Shown here in pieces: positions 52,660 through 62,708 of a stretch of 64,000 nt of DNA (the stretch's first letter is position 1; each line of letters opens with the position of its first letter). The translations under genes were made by a program, and so were the position numbers. Source of the stretch: Bin94 sp965215535 (lineage in GTDB: Bacteria; Gemmatimonadota; Gemmatimonadetes; Longimicrobiales; Gaopeijiaceae); NCBI GenBank assembly GCA_965215535.1, contig OZ244063.1, forward strand, positions 1,488,001 through 1,552,000. Reading direction: 5' to 3'. The notes under the pieces were generated by a model that was not told the origin of the DNA, searched no databases, and saw nothing but the letters and a program-made list of their open reading frames with translations.

Positions 52660-53618
52660 CACACCCCGCCCGGCACGCAGTCGGTCCGCACTGGACGAGA
52701 GCCACCCGGGGCCTGACCGGGGTACTTCTGCTGGCGGCTGCCCTCGGAGGAACAAAGCCTCTGCAATCCCCGCGAGGCCCGGCGGAATCACGCGCGGCCA
52801 CGCCCTTCTTCGGCGCCGGCAGCCCGTTCATGGCGCCCACCGCCGCCCTCTCGTTCCCTTTCCCGCACGCTCCCGGGACCGCGCCCGACGCCACTGCAAG
52901 GGAATTCGATCCGTTTCCGGAAGGCTTCGGCGCCGGTCAGCTTCAGCCACCCCCCACCTGGCACGAATTCTACTTCACGCGGGCGGCCTATTCATCGGGG
53001 GGCGGCTGGGGACGGCGGAGCAACGCCTGGGCGACCGATTTTCCCAAGTCCGACCGTCAGTTCCTCACGGTGCTCAAGCGACTCACCAATCTCGATGCAT
53101 TCGCGTTCGAAAATGCGGTCACGCTGACCGATCCGAAGATTCGCCGCTATCCCTTCCTCTACGCGCTCGAGGTGGGGTACATGAATCTTGCGGAGGCCGA
53201 AATCGAGGGGCTGCGCAACTATCTGCTGGCAGGCGGCACCCTGATCGTCGATGACTTCTGGGGATCGCGCGAATGGGCGGTCTTCGAGTGGAACATGAAT
53301 CGCGTTCTTCCCGGGCGGCCAATCGTCGAGCTGGAGCCGGATCACCCCATCTTCAGCACCTTCTATGAGATCGACGAAATTCTGCAGGTTCCGGCCTACG
53401 GGCGCTTTCGGGGCGGCCCGACCTGGGAGCGCGACGGCTATGTGCCGCATGTGCGGGGCATCGCGAACGACGAGGGGCGGCTGATGGTCATCGTCAACTG
53501 GAATACAGACCTGGGCGATGCGTGGGAGTGGGCGGAGCAGCCCGATTATCCGCTTCAGTACTCGACCTTCGCCTTCCAGATGGGGGTCAACATGATTATC
53601 TACGCAATGAGCCACTGA
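52656..53618 (+). CDS. DUF4159 domain protein, exported
   Basis: 320 residues with a signal segment (ATRGLTGVLLLAAALGG). The DUF4159 core is recognised by FYFTRAAYSSGGGWGRRSNA, DAFAFENAVTLTDPKIRRYP, and LRNYLLAGGTLIVDDFWGSR, a class I glutamine amidotransferase-like fold, with YDYPLQYSTFAFQM-like strands near the end. DUF4159 genes normally travel with VWA-domain and MoxR-type genes; the VWA protein follows here after 80 bp. Predicted periplasmic or membrane-associated; function unknown. It overlaps the previous gene by 4 nt. Confidence 0.88.
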   Translation: MTHPARHAVGPHWTRATRGLTGVLLLAAALGGTKPLQSPRGPAESRAATPFFGAGSPFMAPTAALSFPFPHAPGTAPDATAREFDPFPEGFGAGQLQPPPTWHEFYFTRAAYSSGGGWGRRSNAWATDFPKSDRQFLTVLKRLTNLDAFAFENAVTLTDPKIRRYPFLYALEVGYMNLAEAEIEGLRNYLLAGGTLIVDDFWGSREWAVFEWNMNRVLPGRPIVELEPDHPIFSTFYEIDEILQVPAYGRFRGGPTWERDGYVPHVRGIANDEGRLMVIVNWNTDLGDAWEWAEQPDYPLQYSTFAFQMGVNMIIYAMSH

Positions 53619-53698
53619 CCGATGCGCATCTCTCGATCGGCGGACCCCATCCGGCTGTCTCGATCAGGATCCGGGCGTAAAGAGCGGCCGATTCACCG

Positions 53699-56041
53699 AT
53701 GAACGGCATCTTCGAGCTCCTCTTCAAGTACCGTCCGGTGCTCTTTCAGGAGGGCGAACTGTCTCTGCTGGCGCCCTGGCCGGCGGCGGCGGTGCTGGCC
53801 GGGGTTTTGGCGCTGGGACTGCCCGCGCTCCTGAGCTACCGGGGCGCGCGGGGACGCAGCCGCTCCTCCGACCGTCTGGCGCTCGGCCTTGTGCGGGGGG
53901 CGATCCTTGCCGTTCTCTTCCTGATGGTCATGCAACCGGCGCTGGTTCTGACCTCGGTGGTGCCCGAGCGCAATTTCGTGGCCATCCTGGTCGATGACTC
54001 CCGCAGCATGACGATCACCGACGAAGAGGAGGCGCCCCGGGCCGAACGCGCACTCCACCTCCTGGATCCGGAGGGCCCGCTGATCCCGGCACTGGAGGAC
54101 CGCTTCGCGGTGCGGACCTTTCGCTTCGCGAGCGGCGCCGAACGGGTCGCAAGCGTGGCTGACCTGGACTTCGATGGAAGCCGCACCCGGATCGGCGAGG
54201 CGCTGACCGCAGTGCAGAGCGAGCTTCAGGGGGTGCCTCTTTCGGGGATCGTGGTGGTGTCGGATGGGGGCGACAACGCCGACGAGGCAATCGGCGAGGC
54301 GCTCCTGCCGCTCCGCGCCGCCTCGGTGCCCGTCTTTACAATCGGAGTGGGCAGCGAAGAGGTGGAGGGCGACATTCAGGCGAGCCGGGTCGATGTGCCG
54401 GCCCGGGCGCTGGCGGGCACCTCCATGATGGTCAATGTCATGGTCGATGCGCACGGCTATGCGGGCCAAAGAGCATCGCTGGTGGTCGAGGACATGGGAC
54501 GGATCGTCACCACCGAGGAGATCGTTCTGCCCGAAGATGGCCAGCCGCTGGTGGTGCCTGTGGCGATCACCCTGGAGACGGAGGGCACGCGCGAGCTGGT
54601 CTTCCGCATTCCGGAGCTGCCGGGCGAGCGCGTTTCAGAGAACAACGAGCTGCGCGCATCGGTGCAGATTCGCGACCGCACCGAGAAGATCCTCTACTTC
54701 GAGGGCGAGCCGCGCCACGAAGTCGCCTTCATGTTGCGCGCCATCCGTCCCGACGAAAACATCCAGGTCGTGCTGCTGCAACGCACCGCCGAGAACAAGT
54801 TCTTCCGCCGCAACCTCGACGACCCGCTCGAACTCGTCGAGGGCTTCCCGAACACCCGCGAGGATCTCTACCGCTACCGCGCACTCGTTCTGGGATCAAT
54901 AGAGGCCAGCTTCTTCACCCACGACCAACTCGAAATGATCGCCGACTTCGTGAGCGAACGGGGCGGCACCCTGCTCATGCTGGGGGGCAGGCGCGCCTTC
55001 GCCGAGGGCGGCTACCTCGGCACCCCGCTCGAGGACATTCTGCCGGTCGCGCTCGCCGAACCCGTCGGCAACACCCCAACCGACCGCCTGGCCTTTCTGC
55101 GCGTCGCCCCCACCCCCGCCGGCGTCAATCACCCCATTACCCGCATTGCCGGCGACGCCGAAGAGTCCGCCGCCCGCTGGGACTCGCTGCCTCCGGTCTC
55201 AACCACCAATCCCGTCACCGAGCTCAAGCCCGGCGCGATCGCGCTCCTGCGCGGCACCCCGGTTCCCGCACCCCGCGCCGACAACGATCGCGGTTCCGTC
55301 TCACTCCCCGGCGACGCCTTCGCAGGGGGCGAAAACCGGATCGTCATGGCCTTTCAGCGCTATGGCCGAGGGCGCTCGATCGTTCTTGCCGTTCAGGACA
55401 CCTGGCTCTGGCAGATGCACCATGCCGTTTCGCTCGAGGATCAGAGCCACGAAACCTTCTGGCGGCAACTCTTGCGCTGGATTGTGGCCGAGACCCCCGA
55501 TGCGGTCGAGGCAAACGCCGTGGAAGAAACGGTCGAGGCGGGGGAAGCGGTCACCATCGAGGCCACCGTTCTCGATGCCGGCTTCCTGGAGGTCAATGGC
55601 GCCGATGTCAATGCGCGCATCACCCTTCCCACCGGCGAGACGCGCGCGCTGCCGATGGAATGGACGATCTCGGACGATGGTCGCTACACAGCCGCCTTCA
55701 CCCCCGAGATGAATGGCAGCTACGAGATCGAGGTGCAGGCAGAGCGCGACACCACCCGTTTGGGAAGCGCCGCAACCAGTGTGCGCGTGGCCCCCGGTAC
55801 CGCCGAATTTCGCGATCCGCGCCAGCGCCGCAGCCTCCTCGAGCGCATTGCCGACGAGACCGGCGGCCGCTACTACACACCCGCCAGCGCCGCAACGCTC
55901 CCCGAAGATATCCGCTTTACCGGTGGTGGCGTCACCGTCACCGAGGAGCGCGATCTCTGGGACATGCCGATTCTCTTCCTGCTACTGGCCGGACTCATGG
56001 GCGCCGAATGGATTCACCGCCGCAGGCGGGGGCTGGCATGA
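53699..56041 (+). CDS. VWA-domain membrane protein with glutamine-amidotransferase-like region
   Basis: 780 residues. Two N-terminal transmembrane helices (AAAVLAGVLALGLPALLSYR; ILAVLFLMVMQPALVL) are followed by a von Willebrand A-type domain with a MIDAS-like VDDSRSM motif (residues about 99-105) and GIVVVSDGGDNADEAIG. A middle beta-sandwich region and a glutamine-amidotransferase-like segment (LEMIADFVSERGGTLLMLGG) follow. A final transmembrane helix (MPILFLLLAGLMGAEWIH) anchors the C-terminus. Such proteins act with DUF4159 and MoxR-like ATPases in uncharacterised envelope systems. The stop overlaps the following gene by 4 nt. Confidence 0.85.
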   Translation: MNGIFELLFKYRPVLFQEGELSLLAPWPAAAVLAGVLALGLPALLSYRGARGRSRSSDRLALGLVRGAILAVLFLMVMQPALVLTSVVPERNFVAILVDDSRSMTITDEEEAPRAERALHLLDPEGPLIPALEDRFAVRTFRFASGAERVASVADLDFDGSRTRIGEALTAVQSELQGVPLSGIVVVSDGGDNADEAIGEALLPLRAASVPVFTIGVGSEEVEGDIQASRVDVPARALAGTSMMVNVMVDAHGYAGQRASLVVEDMGRIVTTEEIVLPEDGQPLVVPVAITLETEGTRELVFRIPELPGERVSENNELRASVQIRDRTEKILYFEGEPRHEVAFMLRAIRPDENIQVVLLQRTAENKFFRRNLDDPLELVEGFPNTREDLYRYRALVLGSIEASFFTHDQLEMIADFVSERGGTLLMLGGRRAFAEGGYLGTPLEDILPVALAEPVGNTPTDRLAFLRVAPTPAGVNHPITRIAGDAEESAARWDSLPPVSTTNPVTELKPGAIALLRGTPVPAPRADNDRGSVSLPGDAFAGGENRIVMAFQRYGRGRSIVLAVQDTWLWQMHHAVSLEDQSHETFWRQLLRWIVAETPDAVEANAVEETVEAGEAVTIEATVLDAGFLEVNGADVNARITLPTGETRALPMEWTISDDGRYTAAFTPEMNGSYEIEVQAERDTTRLGSAATSVRVAPGTAEFRDPRQRRSLLERIADETGGRYYTPASAATLPEDIRFTGGGVTVTEERDLWDMPILFLLLAGLMGAEWIHRRRRGLA

Positions 56042-57228
56042 CGAGCGCCAGAGCGGGGTGGCTGCGGGTTCCGGCCAACTGTTGTGCATTGGGGATGAAG
56101 GGCGGCGCCCCTGCCGCGGCTGCCCTGGCCAGCGCCCTGCGGAGAGGAGCGGCCGTGGCCACGAGCCGATTACGGTTGGCTGCGCCGTCCGAACAGTGTG
56201 GGAGCGCAATCAGTGCGGCTGCGGCCCCCCGGCCATTGCGCCTGTGGGCGGCCATCGTCGTCCTCCTTCTTCCTTTGGCGGCTCCTCCCCTGGCGGCGCA
56301 GAACACCCACATCCTCCTGATCTCCGGGCTCGGCGGCGATCCCGAATACACCGAAGTTTTTCATGGCTGGCTCAGCCGCTTCGCCGATGCCGCCACCGAG
56401 CGCTACGGCGTCCCCCCCGGGCGCATCACCTATCTGGCCGAACGCACCGATCTCGACCCGACCCGGATTCGCGCCCGCTCCACCGCCGCCAACATCCGGG
56501 CCGCCTTCGCCGGGATCGCGGCCGCGATGGCCTCGAATGACGAGCTGGTGGTGCTGCTGGCTGGACACGGCACCTTCACCGGCGGCGAGGCGCGCTTCAA
56601 CATTCCCGGCCCCGACCTCTCGCCCGGCGACTTCGACGACCTCCTCGACGGCCTCGGCCAGCGGCGGATTGCGCTGATCAACGCGGCCACCGCCTCGGGC
56701 CCCTTCATCGAGGCGCTTTCGGCCCCCAACCGCGCAATCGTCACGGCCACGCGCAGCGGTCGCGAACGCAACCTGACCCGCTTCGGGCTGCACTTCGTGG
56801 ACGCCTTCGCCGACGATGGCGCCGATGTGGACAAGAATGCGCGCATCTCGATCCTGGAGGCCTTCGGCTATGCATTGCGCGAGGTCGAACGCGAATACGA
56901 GGGCCGCAACCTGATCCTCACCGAACACGCAATGCTGGACGACAACGGCGATGGCGAGGGAAGCCGCGACCCGGGCGCGGACAACCCCGACGGAGCGCTC
57001 GCCGGCACCATCTTCCTCGGGGTGGCGGCCCAGGCAAGCACAGCCACCGGCGCACTCTCGCCCGCGCTCCGCGCTCTCTACGAGGAAAAGGCCGCCATCG
57101 AAGCCAAAATCGCCGACCTCCGCCGCATCAAGAGCCAGCTTCCCGCCGATCGCTACGAAAACGAACTCGAGGAGCTGCTGGTCGAACTGGCGCTGAAGAA
57201 CCGCGAGATTCGGGTGGCAGGAGGATAG
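56038..57228 (+). CDS. caspase-like (C13/C14-fold) protein, catalytic Cys replaced
   Basis: 396 residues. A long arginine/alanine-rich lead precedes a signal-type segment (LWAAIVVLLLPLAAPPLAAQ). The body has the caspase/legumain-like order: THILLISGLGG, then ELVVLLAGHGTFTGG (catalytic His near residue 176) and ALINAATASGPFIEALS, where the expected Cys-x-Ser-Gly nucleophile motif is Thr-Ala-Ser-Gly. The domain continues with ISILEAFGYALREVEREYEG and ends in a coiled coil (KAAIEAKIADLRRIKSQLPA). It may be an inactive peptidase or use Thr. The ATG overlaps the VWA gene by 4 nt, so they are expressed together. Confidence 0.65.
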   Translation: MTSARAGWLRVPANCCALGMKGGAPAAAALASALRRGAAVATSRLRLAAPSEQCGSAISAAAAPRPLRLWAAIVVLLLPLAAPPLAAQNTHILLISGLGGDPEYTEVFHGWLSRFADAATERYGVPPGRITYLAERTDLDPTRIRARSTAANIRAAFAGIAAAMASNDELVVLLAGHGTFTGGEARFNIPGPDLSPGDFDDLLDGLGQRRIALINAATASGPFIEALSAPNRAIVTATRSGRERNLTRFGLHFVDAFADDGADVDKNARISILEAFGYALREVEREYEGRNLILTEHAMLDDNGDGEGSRDPGADNPDGALAGTIFLGVAAQASTATGALSPALRALYEEKAAIEAKIADLRRIKSQLPADRYENELEELLVELALKNREIRVAGG

Positions 57229-57244
57229 GTAGCCCCTCCTCGCC

Positions 57245-58021
57245 TCACACCAGCGACCGCCCCTGCCCTCCATCCGCCGCCAGACAGGCTCCTGTAATCA
57301 GGCTGGCCCGCTCCGAGGCGAGGAAGGCTACCGTGTCGCCGATCTCTTCGCCGCGACCGAACCGTCCGAGCGGCAGATTGGCCTTTACAAAGGCGCGCAT
57401 TCCTTCCGGGTCGGACCTGACCCGCTTGTCCCAACTGCCGCCCGGGAACTGGATTGATCCGGGGGCCACGCAGTTTACGCGAATGCCGTCGCTGGCGAGT
57501 TCGAGCGCCATGATGCCGGCAGCCGAGATCAGGGCCGATTTGGTGGTGTTGTAGATCGACAAGCCGGGACCGCCCTTTTCGCGCCCGAAGACCGACGAAA
57601 TGAAGACGATCGAGCCGCCGCCGCGCGCGCGCATCAGGGGAATGGCCAGCCGTGCGGTGCGGAAACCCGAAAGAACATTGAGCTGCACAATGTCGAGCCA
57701 GTCCTGGTCGGTCGTTTCCTCGAAGCGACCGCGCCGGTTGCCCCCCACATTGTTGACGAGAACGTCGATTCCCCCGAAGTGCGATTGCACCCTCTCGATC
57801 AGATGGGTTGTGCCGGACTCGTCGGCCACATCGCACTCCACCGCCAGCACTTCGGCCCCGGTCTCCTGCAACGATGCGGCCGCAGCCTCAAGCCCGTCCC
57901 TGTTCCGCGCGCAGATCGCAACCCGCGCACCCTCGGCCGCCAGCGCCCGGGCGCTATAGAAGCCCAGACCGCGGCTGCCTCCGGTGACAACCGCAACCTT
58001 TCCTGCCAGTCCCAGATCCAT
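57245..58021 (-). CDS. short-chain dehydrogenase/reductase
   Basis: 258 residues from the ATG at 58021, with AAAGG 7 nt upstream (a longer start at 58039 is poorer). Motifs are canonical: AVVTGGSRGLGFYSA, DVADESG, VNNVGGNRRG, catalytic Ser in FISSVFGREK and the Tyr/Lys pair in SIYNTTKSALIS, with APGSIQFPGG. A FabG-like 3-oxoacyl reductase or general dehydrogenase. It lies 60 bp downstream of the BNR-repeat gene on the same strand and ends convergent with the caspase-like gene. Confidence 0.88.
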   Translation of the reverse strand: MDLGLAGKVAVVTGGSRGLGFYSARALAAEGARVAICARNRDGLEAAAASLQETGAEVLAVECDVADESGTTHLIERVQSHFGGIDVLVNNVGGNRRGRFEETTDQDWLDIVQLNVLSGFRTARLAIPLMRARGGGSIVFISSVFGREKGGPGLSIYNTTKSALISAAGIMALELASDGIRVNCVAPGSIQFPGGSWDKRVRSDPEGMRAFVKANLPLGRFGRGEEIGDTVAFLASERASLITGACLAADGGQGRSLV

Positions 58022-58081
58022 GGTTATGCCTTTCTGCAACCCGCAGACGGATGGCGGGCGGCCACATATTCAAATTTTGTG

Positions 58082-61000
58082 TTATGGATTTCCCGCATCC
58101 GAGTCCGAAATATTGGCCCGCAACAAACGCTCCAGATTGCGAATGTGCTCTTCCAGGGCGGTGTTCAACTGGTCGTAGCGCACAATTGCATCCTGGCCCG
58201 GCTCCTGATCGGCGCGCGTCAGATTGCCATACAGATACTGGAGCTGATCCACAAGCATGGGACGTGAATAACGCACCGGCGCCGTCACCAACTCCTGCTC
58301 AATCGCCTCAACTTCGGCGGCCAACCGGCCCCCGCCCCGCTGCCGCGCATCGCCAATGCGCTGAACTGCCAGTCGGGCCTCGCTCAGAGCATCGCGCGCC
58401 TGCAACGCCAACTCGATCTGGCGCTCCACAACCGCCGCACCGATCCCCTCGGCCGCCACCCGCGGATCCATCATGACCTCGAAGCTGCGGCTCGCACTCC
58501 AGTCCCCAACGGCAAGGCGCGCGGTGTACAATCCCGGCGGCACCATCGGCCCCCCGCGACCGGCACGCGCCGGATTCGCACTCCAGGGCCCCGGATAGGT
58601 CAGATCCCACACAAAGCGGTGCGCGCCCGCATCGGCAGGCAGACTTGGGGTGCCGAAACGTTCCAGACGCCACTCGCGCATTCCCGGTTCGGCGGGCAGC
58701 GTGTATTCACCGGGCCCTTCGCTCGAGAAGGAACGCACAACCTCGCCACTCGAATTCACAATATCCAGGGTGACGGGGCCGCGCGCATCCTCCGCCAGCC
58801 GATAATCGATGCTGACGCCTGCGGGCGGATACTCGGGTTCGTCGGCGCTGCGGGGACGAAATCCTCCGAAGCCGCCGCCATACCGAAGCCGGAAGGCGTC
58901 GCGCACATCGTAGAGATATGCATCGGCGTCGGCGATGCGGTCATTGAGTTCGTGCAGAGGCGTAAGATTGTCCATGATCCAGAATCCCCGTCCCATTGTC
59001 GACAACACCAGATCGCCCTGCACAACCTTCATGTCCGAAATCGGGGTGGCCGGAAGATTGCGCTGGAAGGACTGCCAGCTTTCACCATCGTCGAAGGAGA
59101 TAAAGATGCCGAACTCGGTGCCCAGATAAAGAAGCCCCTCGCGATCGGGATCTTCGCGCACAACCCGCACCGGATGATTTTTCGGCACGCCGTTGTCGCC
59201 GGTGGTGATGCGCGTCCAGCTTTCGCCATAATCGTCGGTGCGATAGGTGTGCGGGGTGAAGTCGCCAAGCTGGTAGCGCAAAATCGCCACATAGGCCTTG
59301 GCCGGATCATGGTGCGAAACCTCGATCGTCTGAACGCGACCGTGCGGACCGACCCCCGGCGGAGTCACATCGTTCCAGGTGCGTCCGTCATCGCGCGTCA
59401 CATGCACAGGTCCATCGTTCGCGCCCGCCCAGATAACGCCCGGCTCCAGCACCGATTCCTGAATGTCGTAGAGGACTGCAAAATGTTCCTCGCCGGTGAC
59501 ATCGAGGGTAATCGGCGTGCCCGACACAACCTGCGTTTCGGGGGTAAATGCGGTGAGGTCGGGCGAGATGGTTTCCCAGAGCTGACCACCATTTGTAGTC
59601 ACATGCACAAATTGCGAACCATGATAGACGCGGTTGGGATCGTGGGGCGAAACGTGAACCGGAACCACGCGCTGAAAGCGGTACTCGAGATCGCGCGGAT
59701 TGTGCCCGTAGAGGTTGCCGAAGCCGACATAATATTGTGCTTCCTGGCCTGTGCGACGATTGTACAGTCCGAAGCGGCCCTTGCAGTTTGCATAGACGAT
59801 ATCGGGGTCGCCGGGTTTGGGCACAACCGGACCGGTTTCGCAGCCGCCGTGGGCTTCCCAGGCCGACCGGGAGCCTGCGGGCTCCGAGCGCTCCGGCAGG
59901 CTGGGCACCGAGATGGTCGAGTTGTCCTGCTGACCGGCGTAGAGGCGGTAGGGAAATTCGTCCGACACATCCACCTGGTAGAGCTCGGCGGTGGGCTGGT
60001 TGTACTGCGTGGACCAGGTGCGTCCCCCATCCAGCGAAACATTGGCGCCCCCATCGTTCGACTGGATCATGATCAGGGGATTGTCGGGATTGATCCACAG
60101 ATCGTGATTGTCGCCGTGCGGGGTGCGCTCGGAGTTCCAGGTTGCGCCGCCATCGGTGGACTTCCAGTGTCCCTCGGCCATTCCCCAGAGGATGTCGGGG
60201 TCGGTGGGGTGGCCCTCCAGGTTGTTGTAGTAGAAGGGCCGATTGCGAATCGGCTGAAAATCGGTGACCTGCCGCCAGGTGGCGCCCCGGTCGTCGGAGC
60301 GATAGACGCCGCCGGTGTCGGCCGGAGCCTCGATCAACGCATAGACCCGGTCGGGATCGGCCGCGCTGACTGCCAGATCGGACTTGCCGCGGAGCCCGGA
60401 AGGCAGCCCGGCGGTGGCCTCTTCCCAGCTGTCGCCCCCATCGCGCGAAAGATAAATGCCGCCCTCCATGCCACCCGAGATGATCGTCCAGGGCTTGCGC
60501 TCCGCCCGCCACATGCCGGCGTAGATCGTGCGTGGATCGTCGGGGGCAAATTCCAGATCGACCGCGCCGGTGCTGTCGGACACGAAGAGCACCCGTTCCC
60601 AGCTTGCGCCTCCGTCGCTGCTGCGGTACACGCCACGGTCGGGGTTCGGCGCAAAGGGATTGCCGATTGCCGCGACATAGACAAGATCGGGATCTTCGGG
60701 ATGGATCAGGATCGCGCCGCTGTTGCCGGTGTTCTCGAGCCCGATATGCTCCCAGGTGGCGCCGGCATCGGTCGATTTATAGACCCCGTCGCCGATAATG
60801 ACATTGCTGCGCAGCCCATCCGAACCGGTCGCCACATAGACGACCGCCGGATCCGATTCGGCCACGCGGATCGCGCCGATCGAGCCTGTTCCAAAATAGC
60901 CATCCGACAGATTGATCCAGTTGTGGCCATAATCGGTGGTCTTCCATACCCCGCCGCCGGTGGCGCCCATGTAGAAGGTCGAGGGGTGGGCGGCATGACC

Positions 61001-61174
61001 CGCAACCGCCGTAACGCGCCCCCCGCGCGAGGGACCGACGTAGCGGTAGCGAAGCGACCCGAAGAGGGCGTCGTCGAATTGAGAGGCCGCCATCTGCGCC
61101 AGGGCGGGGGCCGGGAGGGGGGGACTGATCGCCACGGCTGCGCTGAGCGTGACGATGCCGAGAATCCTTTTCAT
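58082..61174 (-). CDS. large exported BNR/sortilin-like repeat protein
   Basis: 1030 residues from the ATG at 61174, giving a signal peptide (ILGIVTLSAAVAISPPLPAP then ALAQ). Two-thirds of the mature protein is beta-propeller built of BNR/Asp-box repeats (STDAGATWEHIG, SSDGGASWERVL, SRDGGDSWEEA, SDDRGATWRQV, STDGGATWNSE), as in sialidase/VPS10-type folds. The last 300 residues lack repeats and end in a helical region (QIELALQARDALSEARLAVQ). Such proteins in FCB bacteria are often annotated as glycosyl hydrolases without evidence; catalytic residues cannot be assigned. Upstream 130 bp contain no gene. Confidence 0.88.
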   Translation of the reverse strand: MKRILGIVTLSAAVAISPPLPAPALAQMAASQFDDALFGSLRYRYVGPSRGGRVTAVAGHAAHPSTFYMGATGGGVWKTTDYGHNWINLSDGYFGTGSIGAIRVAESDPAVVYVATGSDGLRSNVIIGDGVYKSTDAGATWEHIGLENTGNSGAILIHPEDPDLVYVAAIGNPFAPNPDRGVYRSSDGGASWERVLFVSDSTGAVDLEFAPDDPRTIYAGMWRAERKPWTIISGGMEGGIYLSRDGGDSWEEATAGLPSGLRGKSDLAVSAADPDRVYALIEAPADTGGVYRSDDRGATWRQVTDFQPIRNRPFYYNNLEGHPTDPDILWGMAEGHWKSTDGGATWNSERTPHGDNHDLWINPDNPLIMIQSNDGGANVSLDGGRTWSTQYNQPTAELYQVDVSDEFPYRLYAGQQDNSTISVPSLPERSEPAGSRSAWEAHGGCETGPVVPKPGDPDIVYANCKGRFGLYNRRTGQEAQYYVGFGNLYGHNPRDLEYRFQRVVPVHVSPHDPNRVYHGSQFVHVTTNGGQLWETISPDLTAFTPETQVVSGTPITLDVTGEEHFAVLYDIQESVLEPGVIWAGANDGPVHVTRDDGRTWNDVTPPGVGPHGRVQTIEVSHHDPAKAYVAILRYQLGDFTPHTYRTDDYGESWTRITTGDNGVPKNHPVRVVREDPDREGLLYLGTEFGIFISFDDGESWQSFQRNLPATPISDMKVVQGDLVLSTMGRGFWIMDNLTPLHELNDRIADADAYLYDVRDAFRLRYGGGFGGFRPRSADEPEYPPAGVSIDYRLAEDARGPVTLDIVNSSGEVVRSFSSEGPGEYTLPAEPGMREWRLERFGTPSLPADAGAHRFVWDLTYPGPWSANPARAGRGGPMVPPGLYTARLAVGDWSASRSFEVMMDPRVAAEGIGAAVVERQIELALQARDALSEARLAVQRIGDARQRGGGRLAAEVEAIEQELVTAPVRYSRPMLVDQLQYLYGNLTRADQEPGQDAIVRYDQLNTALEEHIRNLERLLRANISDSDAGNP

Positions 61175-61306
61175 GCGGGAGCTCTTTTCATTCGGAACGG
61201 GGATTGGGCAAGGGCGATCGGGTGCGATCCCATCTCTGTCATGCAACAATGTACAGCCATGCTTCGGAGTCTGCGTATGGGCGAGAGGCCAGGGAGAGCG
61301 ACCGGA

Positions 61307-62692
61307 CTACGCGACGCGGGGCCGGGATTGCGCCGGGCGAAGAGCGGGAGCCTTCGGGTCGCGGACCGGCTGCAGCAGCACGAGACCGATCAGAAAGAGC
61401 GCGGCCAGGACAAGGAACCCGGGGCGCTGGTTGCCACCCGCAAGGAATGTGACCCCTCCGAAGAGGAGCGGTCCCAGCACCGAGGACGATTTACCGCAGA
61501 GGGCGTAGAAGCCGAAGAGGGCGGCTTCGCGACCGGCAGGAATGAGCGACGCCATGAACGCGCGGCTGGCCGACTGGACCACGCCCAGCCCCAGGCCGAC
61601 CCCAACCGCCAGGATATAGAAGGTGATCGGACTCTGAACAAAGAAGGCCGCGATCGCCGCGATGGTCCAGAGCAAAAGCACACAGGTGAGAACCCGCTTG
61701 GGGCCCAGCGAATCGGTAGGTCTGGCCAGAGCAAAGGCCCCGATCAGCGCCGAAAACTGCACAATCAAAAAGAGCAGGATGACCTGCTCCTGGGTAAAGT
61801 TGAAGGTGCCCTGGGCAATGACCGCAGCCATGACAATCACGGTCAATACGCCATCGATATAGAAGAAGTAGGCGAAGAGAAATTGTCGCAGTGCGCGGTC
61901 GCGCCAGACCTCGGCGCCAATGCGAATCAGGTCGCGCAGGGAGCCGGTCGCCGCAGCCTCGCCGGCCTCCCCCCGGGCGAGTGGGGTCGGGGGCGATTCG
62001 GGGAGCGTTTCTGTGGGTGAGCCCCGGTTGGCGGCCCGGACGGGAAGCGCTCCCCGGTCCGGCGGCAGATACAGAAAGGCCGGAATTGCAAAGACAAGAA
62101 AGAAGGCCGCAACAACAAGCCAGACCAGTTCAATCCGGCCCACCAGAGGCAACACCAGAAGCAATCCAAGCGCCGAGCCCAGATAGCCCGCCGCAAAACC
62201 GTGCCCCGAGGTCCGCCCGAGCTGGGCACGGGGCACAATATCGGGCAGATAGGCATTATAGAATACATTGGCGATCTCGAACCCGAAGTTTGTCACAACA
62301 AAGATGACAAATCCGGCAATCACCATCCCGCTGCCCAGGGTCGTCATGAACCCCAACCCGATCAGACAGAGGCCAACTCCGGCGCCGAGAAAGCGCTTGC
62401 GTCTGCCGCTGCGGTCGGCAAATGCGCCCAGAAAGGGAGACGTCAGCGCAACCGTGAGTGCCGAGGCCGCAACCGCCAGGCCCCACCAGAGGTCGCCCAG
62501 TCCCCCCTCCTCGCCCACGACCGCCGACCGGTAAAAGGTGGGAAAGACCGCCGTGGTGACCACCGCCGGATAGATCGAGTTGGCAAAATCGTAGAGAATC
62601 CAGGCACGAATGGTGCGTGGCGGAGCCCGAGGCGGCTCGGGGCTGTCCGGCGGGGAGGCCGCACCCGGATCGGCGGTGCGAAGACTGCTCAT
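61307..62692 (-). CDS. MFS transporter of the UMF1/Atg22 type
   Basis: 461 residues from the ATG at 62692; the frame extends upstream without protein-like sequence. After a proline-rich lead the Atg22 signature appears (RAWILYDFANSIYPAVVTTA), then about 12 transmembrane helices with the MFS loop GAFADRSGRRKRFLG. The middle loop (RGALPVRAANRGSPTETLPE) is long and polar. Members export or import amino acids or other small molecules; substrate unknown. Confidence 0.88.
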   Translation of the reverse strand: MSSLRTADPGAASPPDSPEPPRAPPRTIRAWILYDFANSIYPAVVTTAVFPTFYRSAVVGEEGGLGDLWWGLAVAASALTVALTSPFLGAFADRSGRRKRFLGAGVGLCLIGLGFMTTLGSGMVIAGFVIFVVTNFGFEIANVFYNAYLPDIVPRAQLGRTSGHGFAAGYLGSALGLLLVLPLVGRIELVWLVVAAFFLVFAIPAFLYLPPDRGALPVRAANRGSPTETLPESPPTPLARGEAGEAAATGSLRDLIRIGAEVWRDRALRQFLFAYFFYIDGVLTVIVMAAVIAQGTFNFTQEQVILLFLIVQFSALIGAFALARPTDSLGPKRVLTCVLLLWTIAAIAAFFVQSPITFYILAVGVGLGLGVVQSASRAFMASLIPAGREAALFGFYALCGKSSSVLGPLLFGGVTFLAGGNQRPGFLVLAALFLIGLVLLQPVRDPKAPALRPAQSRPRVA

Positions 62693-62708
62693 GCAGGGGA
62701 AACTTTCG

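Noticed and set aside
58619..62020. An open plus-strand frame of more than 1100 codons
   Set aside because: Antisense to the BNR-repeat and MFS genes. No recognisable motif, and the opposite strand carries signal peptides and family signatures.
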